Below, piece by piece: positions 25,245 to 34,116 of a stretch of DNA of 53,292 nt. The notes beneath the pieces are model-generated. The model worked only from the letters and a program-made list of their open reading frames with translations. It had not been told where the DNA came from and searched no databases. The position numbers and the translations under genes are program-made. Numbering within the stretch: position 1 is the first letter of the stretch; each line of letters begins with the position of its first letter. The stretch comes from Chloroflexota bacterium (GTDB lineage Bacteria > Chloroflexota > Dehalococcoidia > SM23-28-2 > RBG-16-64-32): assembly GCA_022561635.1 (NCBI GenBank), contig JADFQV010000010.1, positions 1 through 53,292 of the forward strand. The letters are read 5' to 3'.

Positions 25245-26564
25245 TCAGGAAGCCTTGGCGGAGACCGCCATGCGATCGAAGAGGAGCGGTGGCGTGAGTA
25301 TCGTGCCGTTGATCCAGCGCGCTTCGGCCCCGATCGCGGAGACGCTGGCCAGCGCCTCGTGGACGTTGCCGGCGACCATCGTGTCCTTGACGCGGCCGAC
25401 GATCTCGCCGTTTTCTATCTTATACCCGAGGAGGACGTTGCCGGAGAAATCGCCTCCCATGACGTTGCCCTGCCCGGCACCCATCAGGTCTTCGACGATC
25501 AACCCTTCCTTGACGCCCTTCACCATCTCCTCGAAGGTCGTCTCGCCCGGAGCGATGATCAGCGACGTCGTGGAGATGTTCGGCTGGCTCGTGAGGGAGC
25601 GCTCAGCGCTGCCGGTCGAGGCCGCCTTGGCGAGGCCCGCGGATTGAAGGTCGTACATGAAGCTGCGGACAGCTCCCTGCTCGACGAGGGGAGTACGCCT
25701 GCTGGCCACGCCCTCGTCGTCGAAGGGGCGCGAAGCGGGGCGCATTGGCAGCGTTGCGTCGTCGTGCACGGAGAGCCGGGCGTCGTAGACTTCGTCGCCC
25801 AGCTTGCCGGCCAGCGGTGACTGGCCCTGTTGAACGAGCCGGCCGGAGAAGGCGAGCGTTAGCGGCATGACGAGGGCGTCGGCGACGCCGGAGCTGGTAA
25901 AGATGACCGGCATCTCAGCGGTGCGCATCGTGGCGAGGTTGCGGGCGTGCTCGAGCTGCCAGGTGACCGTGCGCTCGATGCGGGCTGTGTCGAGGTCGGG
26001 CGACACGGAAGCGTCGACGTCGCCGACGAAGAGCATATCGGTGCCGCGGATGAGTGAGCCGTGCAGCCAGGCCATGAGCATCGACCCGCGATAGGAGACG
26101 TTCGCCCCGTTGCTGTTGACGAGCGTGACCTCGCCGACGACGCGCCGCAGCTGGGCGTCGCAGAGCAGCTCCGGCTCGACCTTGCGCACCGTGTCGATCA
26201 GCGACTGACCGGCCGCGATCATGTCGTCGACCGCGAAGGACGCGGTCGCGGGGTCGAACGTCTCGACCGCGGGCGCCTCCGCTTGCTCCGGGAAGTCGAA
26301 GTGGGCCTCGGGGCCGAACGGCGCGGTTTCCATCGCGGCGCCCACGAGGTCATCGACGTCGTCCGGGCGCGTGCTGGAGGCGAAGCCGATGCGCCCGTCG
26401 GCGATGACGCGCAGGGCGACGCCGCTGGAGTGCCGCGAGTTCAGCTCCTTGAGGCGGTTGGCCTCGAACTTGACGGGTGTCTCTTCGTTGGCGATCTGGT
26501 AGGCCTCGGCTTGCTGCGCGCCGGCCTTTCGCGCCGCGTCGAGGACTGCGTTGAGGTCTGTCAT
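25245..26564 (-). CDS. pmbA: PmbA/TldE family metalloprotease partner
   Basis: 439 aa. TldE-type sequence: AEAYQIANEETPVKFEANRLKEL at the N terminus, GVALRVIADGRIGFASST, then a C-terminal domain with FDDEGVASRRTPLVEQGAV and GVKEGLIVEDLMGAGQGNVMGGDFSGN. TldD and TldE form a heterodimeric peptidase that degrades unfolded peptides and matures microcin B17 and other peptides in known systems. TldE itself lacks the zinc site. It is adjacent to tldD with no gap. Confidence 0.92.
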   Translation of the reverse strand: MTDLNAVLDAARKAGAQQAEAYQIANEETPVKFEANRLKELNSRHSSGVALRVIADGRIGFASSTRPDDVDDLVGAAMETAPFGPEAHFDFPEQAEAPAVETFDPATASFAVDDMIAAGQSLIDTVRKVEPELLCDAQLRRVVGEVTLVNSNGANVSYRGSMLMAWLHGSLIRGTDMLFVGDVDASVSPDLDTARIERTVTWQLEHARNLATMRTAEMPVIFTSSGVADALVMPLTLAFSGRLVQQGQSPLAGKLGDEVYDARLSVHDDATLPMRPASRPFDDEGVASRRTPLVEQGAVRSFMYDLQSAGLAKAASTGSAERSLTSQPNISTTSLIIAPGETTFEEMVKGVKEGLIVEDLMGAGQGNVMGGDFSGNVLLGYKIENGEIVGRVKDTMVAGNVHEALASVSAIGAEARWINGTILTPPLLFDRMAVSAKAS

Positions 26565-27941
26565 CTATCGCTCTCCCACTACGCAGTCCTGGATGCGGAT
26601 GTGCGGGCTGCCGTTGGAGACCGGCAGCGGCATCTGGCCGCCCTTGCCGCAGCCGCCGCCCTGGTTGAAGTCGAGGTCGCGGGCGATGCCGTCGATGTTC
26701 TCGAGCGTGGTGAAGAGGTTGCCGGTCAGCTTGACGGGGCGCAGCAGCTCGGCGACCTTGCCGTCGCGGATCATGAACGCCTCGCCGGCGGAGAAGGTGA
26801 ACATCTCCATGCTCGTGGTGCCGCCGAACCAGTTGCGGGCGTAGACGCCGAGCTTGATGTCGCCGATGAGCTCATCGAACGTGGCGTCGCCGTCCTCGAT
26901 GTAGGTGTTGGTCATGCGGACGATCGGCGGAAAGCGATAGTCGATGGCGCGCGCGTTGCCGGAGGGTGGTTCGCCCATCTTGCCTGCCGTCTCACGCGAG
27001 TGCAGCCGGCCGACGAGGACGCCCTCGCGGATGAGGTCGGTCTTCTTGGCTGGCGTGCCTTCGTCGTCGTATTTGAAGCTGCCCCGCAGGCCCGGCACGG
27101 CGGCGCCGTCGACGATGTTGAGGTTTTTCCGGCCGAACTTGCGGCCGAGCACCATGATCTCCTTCATGCGATCGTTTTCGTAGACGAAGTCCGATTCCGA
27201 AAGGTGACCGAAGGCTTCGTGGCAGAAGACGCCGGCGAGGATCGGGTCGAGGACGACGGGGTAGACGCCGGGCTCGACGTACGGTGCGTTTAGCAGCTCG
27301 ACGGCGCGGCTGGCGATCGTGTCCGCCGCTTCGTCGAGCGTGTCGACGTACGAGAAGTCGTTGAGTGCGCCCAGGCTCATGCTCGACTGCTGCATGTCGC
27401 CGTTGCGCCGCGCCGTCGCCGCCAGCCGCGAGATGACATCGATGCGCTCCTGTTCGATGTACGAGCCCTCGGAGCTGGCGAACGTGACGTGCTTGTGGGC
27501 GTCGCCGTAGACGATGTTCGTGCTGGTAACGCCGTCGACCGAGAGCATCCTCGCGTTGTAGCTGTCGAAGATCTCCTTCTTGCGCGCGAGCGTGATCGTG
27601 CGCGGGTCCACCGCGACATCAAGTGGCACGACATCGACGACTGGATCGACCGGCGCTAGAACGCTCGTCTCCGTGCCGACGTGGCGCGCCTGCGACACTG
27701 CTTCCTCGACGCGCGTACGGATATCCTGCGGCCGGTTGAAGCTGACGAAGCCCCAGCCGCCGTTGACGAGGGCCCGAGCGCAGCCGCCGAAGCTCTGCGT
27801 ACGGCCGATCTCCTCTAGTTCTTGGCCCCGGTAAACGAGACGCGTAGCCGCGGTGTCGTCGATCCGAATCTCGACGTAGTCGGCGTTGTGGCCGCGGACC
27901 GCCTTTTCGATCTCATCTCTAGAAATCAGTTGATCAGACAC
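26565..27941 (-). CDS. tldD: TldD family zinc metalloprotease
   Basis: 458 aa catalytic subunit. The zinc-binding HEXXXH motif is HEAFGH within GVFCHEAFGHLSESD near residue 240. DGAAVPGLRGSFKYDDEGTPAKKTDLI and the C-terminal NQGGGCGKGGQMPLPVSNGSPHIRI are typical. It works inside the TldD/TldE chamber on flexible peptides. Its stop immediately precedes the pmbA start. No RiPP precursor gene is obvious beside the pair. Confidence 0.94.
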   Translation of the reverse strand: MSDQLISRDEIEKAVRGHNADYVEIRIDDTAATRLVYRGQELEEIGRTQSFGGCARALVNGGWGFVSFNRPQDIRTRVEEAVSQARHVGTETSVLAPVDPVVDVVPLDVAVDPRTITLARKKEIFDSYNARMLSVDGVTSTNIVYGDAHKHVTFASSEGSYIEQERIDVISRLAATARRNGDMQQSSMSLGALNDFSYVDTLDEAADTIASRAVELLNAPYVEPGVYPVVLDPILAGVFCHEAFGHLSESDFVYENDRMKEIMVLGRKFGRKNLNIVDGAAVPGLRGSFKYDDEGTPAKKTDLIREGVLVGRLHSRETAGKMGEPPSGNARAIDYRFPPIVRMTNTYIEDGDATFDELIGDIKLGVYARNWFGGTTSMEMFTFSAGEAFMIRDGKVAELLRPVKLTGNLFTTLENIDGIARDLDFNQGGGCGKGGQMPLPVSNGSPHIRIQDCVVGER

Positions 27942-27959
27942 TCATGCTCCTTCTAGACG

Positions 27960-28610
27960 TCAGGTTGAGCCGACTTTGGCCCTTGAGGGGTCGACCTCAG
28001 CATCGATTTTGGGTTCGGTGCCCCTGATGAGGCGCCGGATGTTGGGAAGATGCGTGACGACGACAAAGAACGTGGCGAAGGCGCCGAAGATGGCCTTCGT
28101 GTACGTGAAGTCTTCGCCGGCTCCAATAATAGCGAGGATGAGCAGAACTAGCGCACCACCCGGCACTATCACCATCGACATTACGCTCATGTAGCGCAGG
28201 GCGAGGACGATGAAGAGGCCCAATGCGAACATGCCAACGGCCAGCGGCATTGCAAGCGCCGCGTAGACGCCGAACGACGTCGCTACGCCGCGGCCGCCCC
28301 GGAAGCGGATGAAGACCGGGAAGTCGTGGCCCAGGACGGCGGCGATGCCTGCGGCGACCTGCAGATCGTGAGTACCGAAGATATACCAGGTGACGATGGT
28401 GGGCACGTAGCCCTTTGCCGCGTCGAGGATCATGACCACGACGAACGGACCGCGGCCCAGCACACGCAGCACGTTTGTGGCGCCGATCATGCCGCTGCCC
28501 TGGTCGCGAATGTCGATGCCGCGCATGAGGCGGACTGTCAGGTAGCCGACGGGAATCGAGCCGATCAGATAGGATGCGGTGACGACAGCAGCGAGCTCAA
28601 GGAGATTCAC
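27960..28610 (-). CDS. plsY: glycerol-3-phosphate acyltransferase PlsY
   Basis: 216 aa integral membrane protein. The three PlsY motifs are visible: GSIPVGYL at residue 17, GSGMIGATNVLRVLGR near 38, and FRGGRGVATSFG near 103. It transfers an acyl chain from acyl-phosphate to glycerol-3-phosphate, the first step of phospholipid synthesis. It overlaps der by four bases. der-plsY adjacency is common. Confidence 0.95.
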   Translation of the reverse strand: MNLLELAAVVTASYLIGSIPVGYLTVRLMRGIDIRDQGSGMIGATNVLRVLGRGPFVVVMILDAAKGYVPTIVTWYIFGTHDLQVAAGIAAVLGHDFPVFIRFRGGRGVATSFGVYAALAMPLAVGMFALGLFIVLALRYMSVMSMVIVPGGALVLLILAIIGAGEDFTYTKAIFGAFATFFVVVTHLPNIRRLIRGTEPKIDAEVDPSRAKVGST

Positions 28611-29962
28611 TCGGCGCGGCTCCTGAACTCCAGCCGGATAGCCGTGCCTTCAAAGCCCCAGCGGCGCCGGAAGTGGTTCTCCAGGTAGCGCCGGTATGAG
28701 AAATGGACGCTCTTGGCGTCGTTGCAGAAGACGACGAACGTGGGAGGGCGTATCTCGGCCTGCGTCGCGTACTTCAGCTTCAGTAGCTTGCGGCTGGTCG
28801 AGGCCGGCGGGTGCGCGGCGACGGCCTCGCGCAGGGCGGCGTTGACCTCTGACGTGGGAATACGCATAGAGCGCGCCTCATCCACCTCAACGACGAGGTC
28901 AAGGAGGCCTTTGATGTTCAGTTCGGTCTTTGCGGAGATGAAGGCGAGCGGCGCCCAGGGCGTGAAGCGAAGACGAGTGAGCACGCGGTGGGCGATGGTG
29001 TTGCGGTTCTCCTCGGTGTCTTCGGCCAGGTCCCACTTGTTGACGGCGACTACCATGCCCTTGTAGGCCTTCGCCACGTCGCCGGCTATGTGCTGGTCCT
29101 GGTGCGCCACTTTCTCGTTGCCATCGAGGACGAGGACGACGACGTCGCTGCGTTCAAGCGCCTTCTGGGCCCGCATGACGCTGTACCTCTCGATCCCCTT
29201 CTCGATGCGGCCTGGGCGGCGTAGCCCGGCGGTATCGATCAACACCATCTTGCGGTCGCCGTACTGGAATGGCGTGTCGACGGCGTCGCGGGTTGTCCCG
29301 GCCATCTCGCTGACGATGACGCGATCCTCGCCAAGGATGGAGTTGATGAGAGCGGACTTGCCGACGTTCGGCCGGCCGACGACGGCCATTCGCAGCACCT
29401 GCGTCTCGGCTTCCAGGTGCGCTTCCGGCAAGAGTTCGAGTAGCTTGTCCTGGACCTCGCGCACGCCGATATCGTGGTATGCGCTGATCGCCATCGGCTC
29501 CCCGAGGCCTAGCTCATAGAAGTCGACGGCCAGCTCCCGGCGCTCTTCGTTATCGCCCTTGTTGGCGAGAAGCAGGACCGGCCGGTCGGCGCGGCGCAGC
29601 AGCTCGGCGATTTCGGTATCGACGGGCGTGACGCCGGTCGTCGCGTCACAGATGAAGAGGATGGCATCGGCCTCAGCCATCGCCACGGCTACCTGCTGCC
29701 GGATGAGCGCAGAGTAACCCTCGGTGGCGTCGGGCTCGAGGCCGCCGGTGTCGATGATGGTATAGGGAGTCGTCTTCCACTCGGCGTCACCGTAGAGGCG
29801 GTCGCGGGTGGTACCCGGGATGTCCTCGACGATCGCCTGGCGATCGCCGACCAGGCGGTTGAACAGCGTGGACTTACCGACGTTAGGCCGTCCAACTATC
29901 GCCGCCACAGGCTTGCGTGTATCAGGCGTGGACGGTGCATCCTGCGCCTTGGCGTTCGCCAC
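28607..29962 (-). CDS. der: ribosome assembly GTPase Der (EngA)
   Basis: 451 aa with the double G-domain unique to Der. First P-loop GRPNVGKSTLFNRLVG with NKGD; second GRPNVGKSALINSILG with NKWD; each has a PGTTRD or AGTTRD switch. A KH-like C-terminal domain follows, ending in the GFEGTAIRL segment. It acts in 50S subunit maturation. GTG start at 29962, two bases from the upstream YbbR gene stop. Confidence 0.97.
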   Translation of the reverse strand: MANAKAQDAPSTPDTRKPVAAIVGRPNVGKSTLFNRLVGDRQAIVEDIPGTTRDRLYGDAEWKTTPYTIIDTGGLEPDATEGYSALIRQQVAVAMAEADAILFICDATTGVTPVDTEIAELLRRADRPVLLLANKGDNEERRELAVDFYELGLGEPMAISAYHDIGVREVQDKLLELLPEAHLEAETQVLRMAVVGRPNVGKSALINSILGEDRVIVSEMAGTTRDAVDTPFQYGDRKMVLIDTAGLRRPGRIEKGIERYSVMRAQKALERSDVVVLVLDGNEKVAHQDQHIAGDVAKAYKGMVVAVNKWDLAEDTEENRNTIAHRVLTRLRFTPWAPLAFISAKTELNIKGLLDLVVEVDEARSMRIPTSEVNAALREAVAAHPPASTSRKLLKLKYATQAEIRPPTFVVFCNDAKSVHFSYRRYLENHFRRRWGFEGTAIRLEFRSRAE

Positions 29963-29963
29963 T

Positions 29964-31235
29964 CTACTGAGACTCCAGAACGATCTCGATCTCCCGGGGC
30001 GTCACGCCGGAGATGGTGACTCCTGCCAGTTGGGCAACGTCAACCTTGATCGAGTGCGTCCCGGCTCCCAGACCTGTGAGGTTGACGATTGCGCTGATGT
30101 CGGCCGGGCTCACCTGACTCAGGATGGGGAACGGGCCAATGAGCTTGACGGTCACCGAAGGCAGTGCGCCGACGATGCTCAGGTTAGGGCCCAGGTTGGC
30201 GGCCGTTATGGGGACCGTGAAGCTGAACTCAGAGGTCGCAGGGCCGATTGTCACGGTGACCGTGACGATCGGTACGCCGCCAGTGACCTCAACGCCGCTC
30301 GGTATATCGAGCGAGACGGAGCGAACGACGGTCTCGTCGGCACCGCTGATGCCCACGGGCTGCGTGTCGATAGAGTCGGTGCCAGTGATGAAGGGTTCCG
30401 TGCCGCGGACCGTGACGGTCGCCGGATCGACGCTGACCGCGACGACGTTGTATCCGATGGCGGGCTCCCCCGAAACGATGGCACTGACGACGACAGAGCG
30501 TGAGAACCTCTCCTGCTCGATCTCGATGGTGACGCCGATAACGGATGGCTCCAGGGTCACCCGTTGGACAAGGAAGCCGCGGTCGTTGCGTGGCGTCAAG
30601 CGCACGGCTTGATCGACGGACGTAGTACGAGCGGTGACATCGATCGTCGCCGTCACCTGGGACACACTATCAACCTCCTCCTGGGGGCCCGTTACGAGCA
30701 CGGAGTCAGCGTCAAGTACGGCGGGGTTCATCGTGAAGCCGGGCGCCGGCGAGCCAGTGACATCGATCTCGACAGGCACGGTCTTACCAGTAAGTTGAGC
30801 GATATCCACAGACACCATGTCCGGTAGCGGTTCGTCGATGCGCAGGCCACCGCGACCGGTCAGCGCCCGGACGTTTACCGGAAGTTCGTAGCTTCCAACG
30901 GTCAGCCCATCGAGGTCGACGTCAGCCTCGAAGTCGCCTGCCGTCAGGCTGTCGAAGACGTCATCAGCGACGGTGATACGCAGGCGCACCGGCGCGATGC
31001 TGGACGCAATGGCGACGTCGTCCGGAACGTTGATCGGCTGAACCGGGATATCGATGGGGAGGAGGCGCGTCTGCGTCGGGTTTTCGGTGTCGGTGACGAA
31101 GATCCAGAGGCCGAAGGCGAGCACGACCGAGAGACCCGCCAGGCCGCGGTTGTCGCTCAGCGAATTGACCACCGGCCGGGCGAGGGCAACAAAGAATTGA
31201 ATCGTCTCCTGGAAAATCCTCACTATACCTTGCAT
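29964..31235 (-). CDS. cdaR: YbbR-domain protein (CdaR-like regulator of CdaA)
   Basis: 423 aa. An N-terminal membrane anchor (AGLSVVLAFGLWIFV, about residues 33-48) is followed by four or five YbbR repeats of about 80 residues, each shaped like IDIPVQPINVPDDVAIAS...VRLRITV and ending with strands such as TVPVEIDVTGSPAPGFTM. Outside the membrane, CdaR modulates the diadenylate cyclase CdaA in Firmicutes. It lies two bases after cdaA. There is no glmM gene behind it, unlike the classic cdaA-cdaR-glmM operon. Confidence 0.88.
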   Translation of the reverse strand: MQGIVRIFQETIQFFVALARPVVNSLSDNRGLAGLSVVLAFGLWIFVTDTENPTQTRLLPIDIPVQPINVPDDVAIASSIAPVRLRITVADDVFDSLTAGDFEADVDLDGLTVGSYELPVNVRALTGRGGLRIDEPLPDMVSVDIAQLTGKTVPVEIDVTGSPAPGFTMNPAVLDADSVLVTGPQEEVDSVSQVTATIDVTARTTSVDQAVRLTPRNDRGFLVQRVTLEPSVIGVTIEIEQERFSRSVVVSAIVSGEPAIGYNVVAVSVDPATVTVRGTEPFITGTDSIDTQPVGISGADETVVRSVSLDIPSGVEVTGGVPIVTVTVTIGPATSEFSFTVPITAANLGPNLSIVGALPSVTVKLIGPFPILSQVSPADISAIVNLTGLGAGTHSIKVDVAQLAGVTISGVTPREIEIVLESQ

Positions 31236-31237
31236 CG

Positions 31238-32068
31238 TCAGTTGTCTCGGCGGCTCAGCCTGGGCAGCCTGGGGCCCGCGGGGCGGTCCAGGTCGGAGGA
31301 GGGCAAGATCAGGCTGCGGAGGATGCCGCGCAGGCGAGGACCGTCGAGGTTGGAGATGACCCGGCCGTTCGCCGCGATGGACACGCCGCCAGTTTCCTCA
31401 GATACGACGACGATCACGGCGTCGGTTCGCTCCGAAAGGCCGAGGGCGGCGCGGTGGCGAGTGCCATGAAGGCTGTCGGTGCGTTCCGAAAGCGGCAGGG
31501 TCGCGCCGGCGGCGACGACGCGGTCCCCGCGCACGATGACGGCGCCGTCGTGAAGGGCGGCGTTCGGGTAGAAGATGGACATGAGGAGTGGCGTCGAGCA
31601 AAGCGCTTCGAGCTTCGTGCCGGTGTCGATGTAGTCCTCAAGACCTGTTTCGCGCTCGATGACGATGATGGCGCCCCGGTGCTGCTCTGCGAGCGACATC
31701 GAGGCGTCAGAGATGCCATCGACGACGCTTTCGAGGTTCGCCCGGCCGGCCGGCCAGTGCCAACGGCCCGTGCGGCCGATGCGCTCGAGGAAGCGGCGGA
31801 TCTCCTGCTGGAAGATGATGGGCAGGGCGATGAGGAGTGCCGGGAAGGAGTTGTTCAGGAGCCAGCCGAGGACGGTCAGGTTGAAGGCCTCGACGAGGAT
31901 AACGGCAACGATGACGATGATCAACATGCCGCGCAGCAGCGACATCGCGGTCGTGCCTTTGACGATCAAGAGTACGAGGTAGATCAGGAGGGAGAGGCTG
32001 AGGATTTCGATGACGCTCTCGACGCGGAATTCGTCGACGGCGTCGGTGACGCTGTTCCAGAGGCCCAC
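31238..32068 (-). CDS. cdaA: diadenylate cyclase CdaA
   Basis: 276 aa with a GTG start one base after the argF stop. Three N-terminal membrane helices (residues 20-85) lead into a DAC domain. The catalytic motifs are DGA at 174-176 and RHR at 204-206 (HDGAVIV and GTRHRAALG). It makes c-di-AMP from two ATP. The tail after about residue 230 is basic. Location between argF and the YbbR gene suggests regulation through membrane-linked CdaR. Confidence 0.94.
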   Translation of the reverse strand: MGLWNSVTDAVDEFRVESVIEILSLSLLIYLVLLIVKGTTAMSLLRGMLIIVIVAVILVEAFNLTVLGWLLNNSFPALLIALPIIFQQEIRRFLERIGRTGRWHWPAGRANLESVVDGISDASMSLAEQHRGAIIVIERETGLEDYIDTGTKLEALCSTPLLMSIFYPNAALHDGAVIVRGDRVVAAGATLPLSERTDSLHGTRHRAALGLSERTDAVIVVVSEETGGVSIAANGRVISNLDGPRLRGILRSLILPSSDLDRPAGPRLPRLSRRDN

Positions 32069-32069
32069 G

Positions 32070-32996
32070 CTACTCGACGTCCTCCTCGGAGAGGATCAGG
32101 GAGAGCAGCGCTTTTTGGGCGTGCAGGCGGTTTTCGGCCTGGTCGAAAGCTACAGACTGCGGCCCGTCGAGGACCTCTGCGGTCACCTCTTCGCCCCTGT
32201 GCGCGGGCAGGTCGTGCATAAAGATGGCGTCCGGGCGAGCGCGCTTCATGAGCGAGGCATCGACCGTGTAGCCAGCGAAGTCCTCCCGGCGGACGCCGGC
32301 CTCAGCTTCCTGGCCCATGCTGGCCCAGACGTCCGTGTAAACGACGTCGGCGTCGGTAGCCGCTTCTTCGGCATCGCGGAGTTGGATCATGCTGCCGCCG
32401 GACTTTGCCGCGAAGGCCGAGGCGCGATCGAGTACTGAGGGCGCTACCTCGTATCCTTCCGGTGAGGCTATGCGGATGTGCATGCCGGTGAGGCCGCCGG
32501 CCAGCGCGAGGGAGTTGGCGACGTTGTTGCCGTCGCCGATGTAGGCCAGCGTGACGCCGTTGAGGTGGCCCTTCTTTTCGCGCACGGTGAGGAGGTCGGC
32601 GAGGGCCTGGCATGGGTGCTCGCCATCGGAGAGGGCGTTGATGACGGGCACGGAGCTGTGTTCGGCGAGCTGCTGGACGGTTTCTGTCGTGAAGGTGCGA
32701 GCGGCGATGCAGTCGACGTAGCGGCTGAGGACGCGGGCGACGTCGGCAGGCGTTTCGCGGTCGCCGAGGCCGACTTCGGGGGGCGAGAGGTATATGCAGT
32801 CGCCGCCGAGGTGCCTCATCGCCACTTCGAAGGAGGCGCGGGTGCGCAGGGAGGGTTTCTCGAAGACGAGGGCGAGGGTCTGGCCCTGGAGGAGCGGGCG
32901 GCGACCGGCGTCCTTCAACGCGAGCGCAGTCGCGAGGACGCGTTCGATATCGGATGCCGTGAGATCGGCTATGGAGATGACGTTGCGACCGCGCAC
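32070..32996 (-). CDS. argF: ornithine carbamoyltransferase
   Basis: 308 aa. The carbamoyl-phosphate motif is SLRTR in KPSLRTRASFEVAMRHLGG. Further motifs are HPCQALADLLT and GDGNNVANS. The usual HCLP motif reads HDLP at residues 261-264, so the cysteine is replaced. A longer frame starts at ATG 33029, but that ATG overlaps the -10 box, whereas GTG 32996 has GGAGG ahead of it and starts the normal N terminus (NVISIADLTASDIERVL). It heads the ten-gene operon. Arginine biosynthesis, cytoplasm. Confidence 0.9.
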   Translation of the reverse strand: MRGRNVISIADLTASDIERVLATALALKDAGRRPLLQGQTLALVFEKPSLRTRASFEVAMRHLGGDCIYLSPPEVGLGDRETPADVARVLSRYVDCIAARTFTTETVQQLAEHSSVPVINALSDGEHPCQALADLLTVREKKGHLNGVTLAYIGDGNNVANSLALAGGLTGMHIRIASPEGYEVAPSVLDRASAFAAKSGGSMIQLRDAEEAATDADVVYTDVWASMGQEAEAGVRREDFAGYTVDASLMKRARPDAIFMHDLPAHRGEEVTAEVLDGPQSVAFDQAENRLHAQKALLSLILSEEDVE

Positions 32997-33019
32997 GGAA
33001 GGCCTCCAGAAGTGGTTCC

Positions 33020-33025
33020 AGTATA
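33020..33025 (-). promoter_or_regulatory. -10 box of the argF-cdaA operon
   Basis: TGCTATACT on the minus strand, the same extended -10 nonamer found before nuoA and rph. It lies 23 bp before the GTG start of argF, with GGAGG between them. No good -35 is visible. On the other strand TAAGAT at 33053-33058 may serve the VOC gene, so the gap is a small divergent promoter region. Confidence 0.55.
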
Positions 33026-33092
33026 GCATCGCTCAGGTAGGCGACGGCTGCGCTAAGATGTGGGAAATTTAGACGCCAGGAGGGAGCTTGAT

Positions 33093-33443
33093 ATGGTTCG
33101 TCCCGTTGTGTTTTTCCAGATATGGGGGAAGGACCCCGACGGGCTGCGTGAGTTCTACCGCGAGATGTTCGGGTGGAAGATCGATGAGCCGAACGCGATG
33201 GGGATATCGATGATCGAGCATGGGATCGGGGGGCCGCCGGAAGGGGTCGGCGGGTCGATCATGGCGGGGGCGGAGGCGCGGGTGCTGATCTATGTGCAGG
33301 TGCTGGACCCGGCGGAGACGCTGGCGAAGGCGGAGGCGCTGGGCGGGCGGCGGGTGATGGAGCCGTTCGATGTGCCGGGGGGGCCGACGGTGGCGCAGAT
33401 GGCGGACCCGGAGGGGAATGTGATCGGGCTGGTGAAGCAGTAG
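33093..33443 (+). CDS. VOC (glyoxalase/bleomycin resistance) family protein
   Basis: 116 aa. The single-domain VOC fold is recognised by FFQIWGKDPDGLREFYREMFGW at the start, the EARVLIYVQVLDPAETLAKAEALGGRRV middle and the C-terminal AQMADPEGNVIGLVKQ, which carries the last metal-ligand glutamate region. Function within the family (glyoxalase-like enzyme, dioxygenase, or ligand binder) is not readable. AGGAGGGA (33078-33085) marks ATG 33093 as start. Confidence 0.88.
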   Translation: MVRPVVFFQIWGKDPDGLREFYREMFGWKIDEPNAMGISMIEHGIGGPPEGVGGSIMAGAEARVLIYVQVLDPAETLAKAEALGGRRVMEPFDVPGGPTVAQMADPEGNVIGLVKQ

Positions 33444-33495
33444 GCGGTCTTTGATTGATTGCGGGCCGCGGTATGGGCGGTGCGATTGTTTTTCG

Positions 33496-33759
33496 TCAGG
33501 TGTGCGTTTCGAGGACGGATTTCGTGTCTGGGAGGCCGGGGATGCTTCGATTGTTTTCGTAGGCTTCGTTGGCGCGGTCGAGGGCCTGTTGTTCGTAGCG
33601 CTGGAGGAGCTGGTGGAGGAGGCGGTCGGCCTGACGGCGTTGGCGGCGCTTGCGTTCGTCCTGGGCGGCGGCGAGGCAGTGGAGGAGGCGGAGGCCTTCG
33701 GGGTCGTGGGAGATGATTTCGATGAGGCGGCGGTAGGCGGCGGACGTGCGGCCGTGCTC
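33496..33759 (-). pseudogene. C-terminal fragment of an unrecognised protein
   Basis: On the minus strand a frame with strongly C-ending codons runs from about 33759 to a TGA at 33498-33496, about 87 residues. It reads AAYRRLIEIISHDPEG, then a basic helical stretch (DERKRRQRRQADRLLHQLLQRYEQQALDRANEAY) and ends SIPGLPDTKSVLETHT. Codon bias and the helical amphipathic pattern look like real protein. No start codon or N terminus is present; instead the frame runs into a cyclase fragment on the other strand at about 33756. I do not recognise the family. Confidence 0.4.
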
Positions 33760-34052
33760 TCCAGCAGGCTTTCGCTGAGCACAACGAGACCGCGGAGGAG
33801 CCGATCAACGTGCGGATCGGCCTGAACGCTGGTGAGCCGATCGCTGAGGACGAAGACCTCTTTGGGACGGCGGTGAACTTGGCGGCGCGGATCGCGGCGA
33901 AGGCCGAGGGTGGCGAGATACTGGTGGCGGACGTCGTGCGGCAACTGGTGGCCGGCAAGGAGTTCCTGTTCAACGACCGGGGCGATACGGAGATGCGCGG
34001 GTTCGAAGACCCGGTGCGGGTGTACGAGGTGCGCTGGCGGGAGGAAGGGTAG
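33756..34052 (+). pseudogene. C-terminal half of a class III adenylate/guanylate cyclase domain
   Basis: The frame reads QQAFAEHNETAEEPINVRIGL, then NAGEPIAEDEDLFGTAVNLAARI, EILVADVVRQLVAG and GFEDPVRVYEVRW, a clear C-terminal cyclase-homology domain ending in TAG at 34050-34052. The catalytic N-terminal half with the two metal aspartates is missing. In-frame stops precede 33726, and only a GTG at 33810 inside the domain could start it. It is therefore a remnant, fused by deletion or rearrangement to the opposite-strand fragment. Confidence 0.75.
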
Positions 34053-34101
34053 TCAGGCGGGCGAGCGCTTGCCGCGGGCGGACTGAAGCGAGCGGCGCTG
34101 C

Positions 34102-34107
34102 TATACT
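34102..34107 (+). promoter_or_regulatory. -10 box of rph
   Basis: TATACT preceded by TGC (TGCTATACT). It ends nine bases before the rph ATG, so the transcript would be leaderless or carry 1-2 extra bases. No Shine-Dalgarno is present. Confidence 0.6.
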
Positions 34108-34116
34108 CGACCGGCG

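Noticed and set aside
26061-27293. 410-codon open frame antisense to pmbA/tldD
   Set aside because: Shadow of GC-rich coding DNA; no motif, and both strands cannot share this codon pattern.
25245-27941. RiPP biosynthesis locus around tldD/pmbA
   Set aside because: No precursor peptide, modifying enzyme or transporter nearby; the neighbours are housekeeping genes.
33451-33825. Plus-strand frame of 124 codons after the VOC gene
   Set aside because: Low-complexity G/V/E-rich translation; the minus-strand frame has better codon bias and helical periodicity.
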